Below are positions 55,770-64,000 of a stretch of 64,000 nucleotides of DNA, piece after piece. Under the pieces are notes generated by a model. That model made no database searches and was not told the origin of the DNA. It saw only the letters and a list, made by a program, of their open reading frames with translations. The translations under genes and the position numbers were made by a program. Every line of letters begins with the position of its first letter. Within the stretch, counting starts at the first letter, position 1. This stretch comes from Tritrichomonas musculus (lineage: Eukaryota > Parabasalia > Tritrichomonadida > Tritrichomonadidae): assembly GCA_039105265.1 (NCBI GenBank), contig JAPFFF010000005.1, forward strand, positions 6,929,501 through 6,993,500. The letters run 5' to 3'.

Positions 55770-57110
55770 AATATCTAATAATATTTTGTAATTGTGTCTT
55801 GTATTTAAATAAACAAATAAATATTTAAAATATTTAGATAAAGTATCCATAATTGGTAATATATTTTCTATTAATATTGACTTTATTATTTATTTTACAT
55901 TTAGATACAACTTCGTGACAGCTAAATTATTTTATAAGTTGCTTTATTATCATTATAAATTGTTTAACTGTATTATTATTTTTATTTAGATTCATTTTTT
56001 TTTTAATAAAACAATTTCGTGACAGCTAAATCATTTGATTATTTCACATTATATGCGTATTATCATAACTTGACAGCATCGTCTAGATTATATATTTTAA
56101 TTATTGTAGAAATTTTTGAAATAATGCATTACCCTTCCTTTTATAGTTCTTGTAAATAATCTAATAATATTTTGCAATGTTGTTTTACTTTCAAATAAAA
56201 AAATAAGTATTGAAATGTTTTAGATAAAGTTACTATAAATATTATTATATTTTCTATCATTGGTGACTTTTTATTGATGAACTCATTTGGATTCAACTAA
56301 CCCTTCGGCGGTTTTGTAAACTACGGCGACATCACCTATTTTTAAATAGTTTATGCCGAATTTTGGAATTACGACGCATGGAGTTGAAATTACGGCATAT
56401 AAAAATGGTAACTTTTTCAAATAATAAATGGTCATGTTAAAACTTTTTGAATAATTAGTTTGAATACTTTATATTATATATATAAAAAAATTCATTTTAA
56501 CAAACTAAACCAATTTATTACAGAAATTAATCTCACTTGCATATGATTGTCCTTGCAGTTATATAAGTTGATTTTATTCAACATCAGCATAACATTATTT
56601 ACTCAAATCATCTTCGCCTGCTCAAATCAATTATCCAATTTCAATCTCATAACTTTTTCAGAAGACTGAAGAGTCTCCTCCATTTATTATCAAACGTGTA
56701 ATAAAAAATTACTAGTAAGTAATTATATTAATTGAATTTAAAAGATTTTGAAAAAATAATATAATTATATTTCTTCTCAAAATCGACCAAATAAAATACG
56801 GCAATTGTATAGAGGGGTTTCGGCAAAATTACGGATTTGACAACGGCACTGTCCAACTACGGCCTACGGCCGTAAGATTTAGGATTCAACTTTCCTGACA
56901 GTTAAATTATTTTTTAACTGCATTATTATTTTAATTTTTTTAACAATCAACATCGTGACAGCTATATCATTTTATTATTTTCACTTGAATATTTCACAAT
57001 ATTAGTTTTATCTTAACGTAACAGTAACGTCTAGTTTATATATATTAATTATTGTAAAAATTTTTGAATTACTGCATTGCACTTACTTTTACAATTTGAA
57101 AATATGTTTT
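55770..57110 (+). repeat. Tandem duplication of about 380 bp, second copy interrupted
   Basis: Copy 1 (about 55770-56150) and copy 2 (about 56155-57110) share, in order, ATCTAATAATATTTTG, TTTAGATAAAGT, a TTTCTAT...TGACTTT block, GACAG(C/T)TAAATTATTTT, CGTGACAGCTA, CGTCTAG and ATTATTGTA.AAATTTTTG. Copy 2 is split by the insertion at 56299-56881. Without it the two copies are collinear and of similar length. Confidence 0.78.
56299..56881. mobile_element. 583-bp insertion with 10-bp target duplication and a paralogous empty site
   Basis: GGATTCAACT occurs at 56289-56298 and 56882-56891. The matching place in copy 1 of the surrounding tandem duplication reads AGATACAACTTCGTGACAGC once (near 55904), an empty site. 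The insert is richer in CGG words than its surroundings (CTTCGGCGG at the left; ACGGCCTACGGCCG at the right) with imperfect inverted ends. A 9-10-bp duplication suits a MULE-type MITE. No coding sequence inside. Confidence 0.72.
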
Positions 57111-57487
57111 TATAAATATATATACGTTACATTTTTTATAAAATATATTTAAATTAATCTTTAATCACCATCTATTTTTTTAATTTTAACTGTGCATATA
57201 TTAATATTGTATTTTCTAATTTCAGAAATAGAAAAGCATGTAGAAAATATTGTATTATTATAAAAAATATGGAGTTTTCACACTAAAATTTTATTTTCAA
57301 TTAAACAGTTTTATGAAAATATCAATTTTTATTTTTATATTTTTAGTTAGGCATTTTAATCTGATTATATTTCATGTAAAATTAATTTTATAATCTTCTT
57401 TTAATATTTAAAGTATCTAAATTTCTTCATTATATTAGCAAAGTTGGGTAAAAAAAAATTCAATTTATATTTGGTAGAACAATTAAA

Positions 57488-58884
57488 ATGAGTTTTCGTC
57501 AATCTTTATATTCATGGCTACCAAATACCAACAATTTGATGAATTTTACGCAACCCGCGTTTAACATTTATTATCCTTTCATTGAATCTCCAGAAATGAG
57601 AAGGAAAAGAAATTTTCGCAAATTATGCGATTTGATATGGGACAAAAGTATCAATAATTTCGTTCGAGAGAACGCAGAAATTTATTCAGACCAATTTTTT
57701 GAAGATGCATATCTCCTTAAATCAAGAGATCCGAAATACTCATATAAAACATTGAAAAAAATCTCGAAGTGAACTATAATGATTTAAAAAATGAAGATTT
57801 GAGCATTTTTCAAAATAAATGCGAATTGTATTTTTCAATGAAAAGGGCTGAAAATAAAGTTTCGAGTAAATTTATGAATATAATTGATAAATTTCAAAAA
57901 AGTTTTGATAATGCGATATTAAGATTAAGGGATCAACAAGTTCAAGCGAAAACAATCAAACCTAGAATTCAAAAAAGAGAAGGGCTATGGTCTTCTATTG
58001 AAACAAATCATTTATTAACTGTAATTAAAACTGGTGTTTCTTCAGATCAAATTTTGAATAAAAAAGGTGGAATTGACTGGGAAATCGTTGCAGATTATAT
58101 ACCTGGAAGAATTTCTAAATCATGTCATGATAAATTTCTGTCACTTCAAAAAAAAACCCTCTAACTTTTTCTATTGAAAATTTAAGACAATTGAATAATA
58201 AAATTGAAAATTATTAATTAAATAAAAAATTGTATAGAGCTTTAACAAATGATCAAGAGGAGAATTTATTTAATAAAATTAAAAACAAAATGGAAAAATC
58301 TGAAGTAGTACAATTAAATGACATTTCATTGATGGTCAGAGAGATTTTTTTATAGTCCTTTAGCATTGGCAACAAAAGCATTAATATACTCATCTTTGAG
58401 GAAAAAAATAATACCATTTGATGAAGATGGTAATCTAAATATAGAAATCTTTGAAGAAAAAATTAATGAGTTATTGACAATTGCAACAGATGAACCACAA
58501 AAGCTCATAGAAGAATATAAATTAGAAAACTCTAAAGGTAGCAAAAGTTGGTGCTATAAGTTCATGATAAGGCATGGACTTGTCTTTCAAAAAGCACACT
58601 ATGAAAGACGAGGTATAATTAATGGTTCACATATCGACATATATTTAAATGAAATAATATATGCAGTGAATGAATTTGGCCCAGGTCGAGTGCTCAATAT
58701 GGATGAAACACAGGTTAAAACAAATAACTTAAGTCCACAAATAATTGCCTTAAAAGGACAAAAGACTGTTAAGAGCCTAAAAGAAAACGTGAACGAAAAA
58801 GAAGGAACTGCCTTCATTGCAACCGTTGCAATGAATCCAAAAAAAACGTTTTCCTTTGGCTATCGTAGATCATTAATTGGATAA
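57488..58884 (+). pseudogene. Broken Myb/SANT-DDE (pogo/Tigger-like) transposase
   Basis: Begins at ATG 57488. Frame 1 (57488-57772) is followed by a shift in an A7 run. Frame 2 (to 58164) has a Myb/SANT-like domain (REGLWSSIETNHLL, IDWEIVADYIPGRISKSCHD). Then come a shift in an A9 run, a stop near 58217, a shift in a T7 run near 58350, and a last frame (58366-58884) with a CENP-B/Tc5-like HTH end (WCYKFMIRHGLVFQKAHYER) and DDE_1 motifs (LNMDETQVKT, LKGQKTVKSL, GTAFIATVAMN). Between frames the correct translation continues, so this is one gene. The C-terminal half of the catalytic core is missing; sequence stops near 58850 where the next element begins. Confidence 0.75.
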
Positions 58885-60374
58885 TTATAATTATCAAAGA
58901 TTGTGAAATGGTTTTGAGAAAGTGGCTTGATATTCTGAATTAATTCGTAAATATATGAGATTTGATGAAATCTAATTTTTGAGCATTTTTCAAGATTAAA
59001 TGAAGCCATTTCAATTATTTCACCATCGATGTTGTAAAGCATTCCTTCAATTCCTATCGATGTGAAAGCAGATTTGCAATTTTCTGGAGTACAAGCTTTG
59101 TACAAAGCGTCGACAACTTTTCTAATTTGCTGAGTCATATATGAGTCTTCTCTGATATTTTTAAAATTATTTGCATATCTTTTGAGAATTCCGAAGACTT
59201 CTAAATCAAGCGGTTGCATCTGGTCAGATGCATGCGGTGGCAAATAATGAATTATGAGATTTTCTCTTGAAAAGTCGATTTGGTCTAAAGCAATGTGATG
59301 AGGTCCATAACCATCTATAATTAAAACGGCCTTTCCGTAGTATTCATATCTGTTTCTTAACTCGTGTAAAGCAGGAAGAAAAATTGTATTAAAATATATT
59401 TCTAAGGATCTGGTGGTTGCATATCCACTTTTTGTGTGAATTATCTGCAATGCATCAAATTGCAGATACTTAAAAATGCTAATATCTCCCTGAGTTCTTG
59501 GAACCGCAAATTGAGGTTTGCCGATTAATCCTAATGGTGATATGCAACAAGTTTAATGGTACTCGTTTACCTCCTCTTTCTACATATGGAGCTGAATTTA
59601 ATCTATATCCTGATGGAACAATTACACGTTTTCTACACGCATCTGCCCACTCTTGCGCTCCCTTTTCGTCGAGGTTGAAAACGAATGGCATTGGAACGTC
59701 TGATATTTCATTAGCAAGAGTATTAATGTTACTCTCAATATCTTTTAATTGAACTTCCATTCTTTTGATTTCAACTGGTTTTGCATCCACTGTTTTAAAA
59801 TAATCCCAAGCGTGTGTTCTATAATGCATCTAACAGTGTCGTCTTTGATATCATTATGAAAATTATCTATTATAAAATCCTGAATGTCATCAAACGTGGG
59901 AAAAACAGGATATTCGGCATTTGTATGAAGAGATTGAATATATTGAACTAATGATTCCATTTCTTCTTGAGCAAGTGAAGGAGGTCTTCCATTTATCCCT
60001 TCGCCTCTCATATAATTTTTATATTGATCGTAAACAGTAGAGCGAGATTTCCCAAATAAATTTCCAATTCTTCCATACGATACATTCAATTATTCAGTTC
60101 TCAAATATGTGCATAAAATACCTATTTGCTTACTAAATGTATCTGCATATATGAACTCTTCTTGATTTGTTGCAAAATAAAAAGCTTCAACTTCTTCTTT
60201 TATTCCTTCAAAGTCAGTTATCATTGGTAAAGCTTGTATTTTGGCTGTGTAATCAATAGCTTGCATAATATAAAAATGGGCCCATTTGAACTCGGCAAAT
60301 AAGCAGTCATTATGAATTATTAAACGGTCATGGTTATCTATTGGCAAGAGAAATTTTATATCAATTCTAATCAA
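58860..60374 (-). pseudogene. Second broken DDE_1-type transposase, tail to tail
   Basis: Read on the minus strand. 60374-60093 is N-terminal. It is in frame with 60089-59745 (HTH: RIGNLFGKSRSTVYDQYKNY) across a single TAA at 60090-60092. A frameshift near 59780 leads to 59829-59479 (first catalytic Asp: VFNLDEKGAQEWADACRKR). Another near 59480 leads to 59450-58860 (second Asp: VLIIDGYGPHHIAL; third: YLPPHASDQMQPLDLEVFG). The domain order is complete, so only point decay has occurred. It belongs to the Tc1/pogo-like DDE superfamily but differs from the neighbouring plus-strand copy. Confidence 0.78.
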
Positions 60375-61005
60375 ATTTCATATAAATAAGGAATTTTAAA
60401 ATATTTCAGGATTGCCATTTCATTATATAAAAAAGGATTCCTAAAATTTTAATCTCAAGATTTTATAGAAAAAAAGAATTGATGGTCAAATTATAATTTG
60501 AATATAAAGAAAATTGAACAATTATATAATTTATAAATATCCTTATATTAAACATTTAATTTATATAATATATATTTATATAATTTTAGATAATTTATAT
60601 ATAAATAAATTAAATGATTTAATAAAATGAATTATTTTATATTTAACTGAATAATCATATAGATATTTTAGCTTCTAATTATATAGAATTTATAACTTTT
60701 TTACAAAAAATTATGGTTAATCGTTTATACATCCACAACTTTTTGAATGACTTTCTGAATTTTGAATGATCATTGAATTCTAGGCTTAAAACGATTTCAA
60801 TTAAAATAATTTCATTTTGAGAACTCATTCAATTTAAGGATTTAAACTTTTTGAGAATAGGATTTTAACTTTTTAAAAGAATTTTATTTTAATTGAGAAA
60901 AAAGGACCGTTTAAATAAGAAAAGTAAAATTGATAAGAAATTTTTCAACTTTTGAATAAGAAGATCAATAGTTTAATTCAAATAACAAAACCAAACATAA
61001 TAAAA
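60375..61005. other. AT-rich DNA, no gene seen
   Basis: About 630 bp between the minus-strand transposase and the direct repeats near the MULE. The missing half of the plus-strand Myb-DDE transposase was not found here. No feature recognised. Confidence 0.5.
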
Positions 61006-61183
61006 CGAATGTCAAACACATCAGAAGGTCCTAACTTCAAACCAATACAAAAAAACAAGCACGCATAAATGCAAAAGATGATGTAAACAAGCAACATTCG
61101 CAGAGTTCCAACAGATCAAAATTCCACGAATGTTAAACACATCAGAAGGTCCCAACTTCAAACCAATACAAAAAAACAAACAC
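61006..61183 (+). repeat. Direct repeat, two 57-bp copies 121 bp apart
   Basis: Copies at 61006-61062 and 61127-61183 share CGAATGT.AAACACATCAG and ACTTCAAACCAATACAAAAA with about three differences. They lie roughly 150-300 bp before the MULE frame and may be subterminal repeats of that element. Confidence 0.8.
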
Positions 61184-61299
61184 TCATATAAGTCCACCAA
61201 TATAAATAAGCACTATCATCAAAGAAACAAATGTCAATGAAATATCGTTTATTAGTATATTTTACCGTTTACTTTTTTATTTTTTGTTTTTACATGTAA

Positions 61300-64000
61300 A
61301 ATATAGATCCAAATTCTAGATATTATCCAACACCAGCAGAATATAATATTTTGATCCCTTATATAAAGAGGTATTTTAGTTTTCCAGAAAGATCACAAAG
61401 AAGATATTCAGTTGTACAAGAAGCAGCCAAAGCATTGAAACCACTCAATCAACACTGGAACAATAATACAGTTCGAAAATGGTTCAACAACAATAAATAC
61501 CAATATAGACCAGATATAATAAAAGATGGCATTATTGAAAAACAATATCCACATGCTCGAAATGCCGCTTCCATTAACATGAAATGCCCTTTTAACTTTC
61601 AGCACTTTCAACAAGATATATTTGGTAATTTACAGCAATTCTTATGTTATGTTAATAATCAGTTACCTGAAAACGAATCTCCTGATATATTTTATAGATT
61701 CAAACTACCGCGAGAAGGCATACCAATAGAAATTTACGAAAATCAAGTTCACCAGGATGAAGCACAGTTCCAGACAAATTATGACCAGAATTATCAGATG
61801 AATCAACAACCGCAGCCTTCACAGTTTGCACAAATTTATCAAGCACAACCACAACAAGAAGTACTTCCTCAACAGCAAGCTTACCAGAGTTGTGACCAGA
61901 ATTATCAGATGAATCAACAACCGCAGCCTTCACAGTTTGCACAAATTTATCAAGCACAACCACAACAAGAAGTACTTCCTCAACAGCAAGCTTACCAGGA
62001 TGAAGCACAGTTCCAGACAAATTATGACCAGAATTATCAGATGAATCAACAACCGCAGCCTTCACAGTTTGCACAAATTTATCAAGCACAACCACAACAA
62101 GAAGTACTTCTTCAGCAGCTAATTTGCCAAATGCAAGCTCAATTATTATCATTGGAACAAACTACATCACAGACGGCGCCATCATTTCAGCAATATCGCC
62201 AAGCAATTCAAAATACTCATGGAAATCCTTTAAATATCATTGTGAATCCTACCAAAATAGATCAGTATCAGGATTATCATCAAATTCTAAATCGGCAACA
62301 GCAGTTATCGTCCATCCCTCAATACAATGAAATAAACAAAAACACTACAATTTCAGTTGCTTCAAAGAATGATGAAATCTATCTACAAGTTCCATCATAT
62401 CCTATCAATGACTCTCTATCAACGGTAACTCCTGGTGACCTTATAAACTGTTTTAGGAAGCTCAATAAACAAACAATTAATTCACTTGAAGATCTTGTTC
62501 ATTATATTCATGATGTATCAATTTCACTAGGATCTACATTTGTATCAGTCAAAACAGGACCTACACGTAAAATACAACAAATTGCATGTCAGTTCCATAA
62601 TTCTAACTATCAGTGTAAAGCTCTAGTCAGTTATTATTATGATAAGGAAACAAATACAATTTTTTTAGAAGAAATGTGCAACCAGCACACGCATCCAATT
62701 TCAGAAATTCTGCCAACTAAATCAAGGAATACATTGACTTACCTACAACGATCTAGAATTCAAATTGCTACTCATAAAGGATTTAAAGCCACAACGATAA
62801 AGAGAAAAGAGAATTTAGTTTGCTCAAAAGATGTGTTATATGCCTCAAGAAGAAGAATACTTAAAGAATTACGTGAAGATGAAATTAAGATATTATTAGC
62901 TATAATGTGCGACTATAATAATTGGACTAATACCTTTTTATTGATGAAACAAATAAGTTTGTGTGCTGCTTTTCTTTACATAATCATATGTTAAATTGTC
63001 CTTATGCATGAGACATTGTAATTATTGACGACACCAGTTGTACCAACTTTTACGGAAAACCTTTAATAACAATGATAGTTGAAGATGAAAACGGTAAAAA
63101 TCAAGTGCGCTCATTTGGAATAATGGAAGATAGATGTAAGAATTCATTCAGAATAAACTTTTCAAATGTTAAGAAGTTAATCGGAGACATAGAAGTTTTT
63201 GTTACAGATAGGAATTTTACTCAGATAGACGCAGTTTGTGAATTATGGCCAAATGCTATTATTATATATTGCACCAGACATATAGGGAAAAACATAAAAG
63301 ACAAAGTATCAAAAGAAATGTATGAAGAGTTTCAGAAGATGTTACATAACAAAAAAACAGAAGAAGAGTTGCTCAAAGATTTTCGAGATTATATTGTTGC
63401 ACACCAGGATACTCAAGCCTCAAACGTACTACAAGGTCTTTTAGATTCAACAGAACATTGGTTATCTAGTATTACAAGCAAATATATGCACCGTGGAAAT
63501 AGTACATCAAATCGTGTAGAAGGATTCTTTGGCTCATTCAAAAATTTCACAGATCATGACATTCTATCTTTAGGAGAACTTGTTAAAACAATATATATAT
63601 ATGCAGAAAACCTATTTGTTACATCAAGATACTCACGTCCAAAAGAACCAGTCAAAGATCACTTGCTCAACCATGAAGATGCCAAAAAAATAGGAACCTA
63701 TGCACTAGATAGAGTAAACGAAGAATTTAAAGAACTAACTACAAAAACAATTTCAGGAGAATACAGAGATAATTGTTGTGACATGTGAAAAGTGTATGGT
63801 CTACCTTGTAAGCACTTAATATTAGCTAGAATGCAAGAAAAAAGAAAGCCTTACCTATATTTAGATGACTTTGATCCTAGATGGTTTCATAATTATAATT
63901 ATAATATTATCCCTCGAGTTGCAAATACAGTTTCAATTAGACAGACCGAAAAAATAAAAGATACAGATTGGACTTATAAGGCATGCATTGATAGGTTCGA
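61300..64000 (+). pseudogene. MULE transposase, frameshifted, with two in-frame TGA codons (3' partial)
   Basis: The frame is open from 61300 with no in-frame ATG near its start (61351 is TTG). Order: a helix-turn-helix-like segment (NNTVRKWFNNNKYQY), a Gln-rich tandem repeat, then a zinc-binding C/H domain (CQFHNSNYQC ... HTHPI). A frameshift in a T5 run near 62936 follows. The MULE core reads VIIDDTSCTNFYGKPL (first Asp), VFVTDRNFTQ (second Asp), CTRHIGKNI and STSNRVEGFFGSF (Glu). A SWIM zinc finger follows (CCDM, stop, KVYGLPCKHLI). TGA codons at 63009-63011 and 63786-63788 interrupt an otherwise continuous frame that runs past the window end. As written the gene cannot make a full transposase. 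Confidence 0.82.
61752..62120 (+). repeat. Coding tandem repeat in the MULE N-terminus
   Basis: Three copies beginning TGACCAGAATTATCAGATGA at 61782, 61893 and 62025 (spacings 111 and 132 bp) encode QNYQMNQQPQPSQFAQIYQA. The third spacing is longer by 21 bp. Copies are nearly identical at the DNA level, so duplication is recent. Confidence 0.88.

Noticed and set aside
46750-64000. tRNA, rRNA or snRNA genes in the gene-free region
   Set aside because: No T-loop consensus, cloverleaf potential or rRNA-like block was recognised by eye. A tRNAscan-SE and Rfam search would be decisive.

Overview
This is an intron-poor, very AT-rich nuclear window from a flagellated protist. The best fit is a parabasalid, probably Tritrichomonas or a close relative. 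That assignment is inference from gene content: BspA-like leucine-rich repeats, Sel1 repeats fused to kinase domains, TKL kinases with long alpha-helical tails, a GRIP golgin, a probable axonemal protein, a class I sirtuin, and a heavy load of MULE, hAT and pogo/Tc1-type DNA transposons. No spliceosomal intron, tRNA or rRNA was recognised.

Layout. Positions 2-11053 hold the 3' part of a giant coiled-coil gene (5' end outside the window). It is built from about 50 copies of a C-x-K-Y-E-x-K-x-L-K motif in homogenised 651-bp and 591-bp tandem repeats. A catalytically dead M18 aminopeptidase homologue (11247-12479) and an 804-bp hAT-type MITE (12991-13794) follow. A decayed Sel1/LRR gene (13936-16352) comes next. 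A dense block of intact genes runs from 16753 to 29690: an Akt-like PH-AGC kinase, a PP2A-A-like HEAT protein, an RRM/RE-rich splicing-type protein, a beta-propeller protein, an importin-beta-like protein, a hypothetical protein and a Siw14-like pseudophosphatase. A second, paralogous decayed kinase/Sel1/LRR gene lies at 29874-33421. Then come a tandemly fused double thymidine kinase (34124-35104), a GRIP golgin, a TKL kinase with a helical-repeat tail, a probable SAXO4/PPP1R32-like axonemal protein, a Ser-rich protein and a sirtuin with an N/Q-rich repeat tail.

From about 46.8 kb to the end the window changes to accessory DNA with no intact host gene. It contains a 2.8-kb non-autonomous element with a 9-bp target duplication and internal 463-bp inverted arms, smaller TIR elements, a broken hAT transposase, a degenerate minisatellite, an insertion with a recognisable paralogous empty site, a broken Myb/SANT-DDE transposase tail to tail with a second broken DDE transposase, and a MULE transposase with a frameshift and two in-frame TGA codons that runs off the end.

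The intact genes are unrelated housekeeping, signalling and cytoskeletal functions; nothing suggests operons. Two conserved enzyme folds (M18 peptidase, Siw14 phosphatase) have lost their catalytic residues while keeping full open frames, so this stretch carries at least two pseudoenzymes. The most novel coding features are the giant KYE-repeat protein and the double thymidine kinase, which has two GC-rich decamers just upstream. All family calls come from reading motifs by eye; no database search was run.
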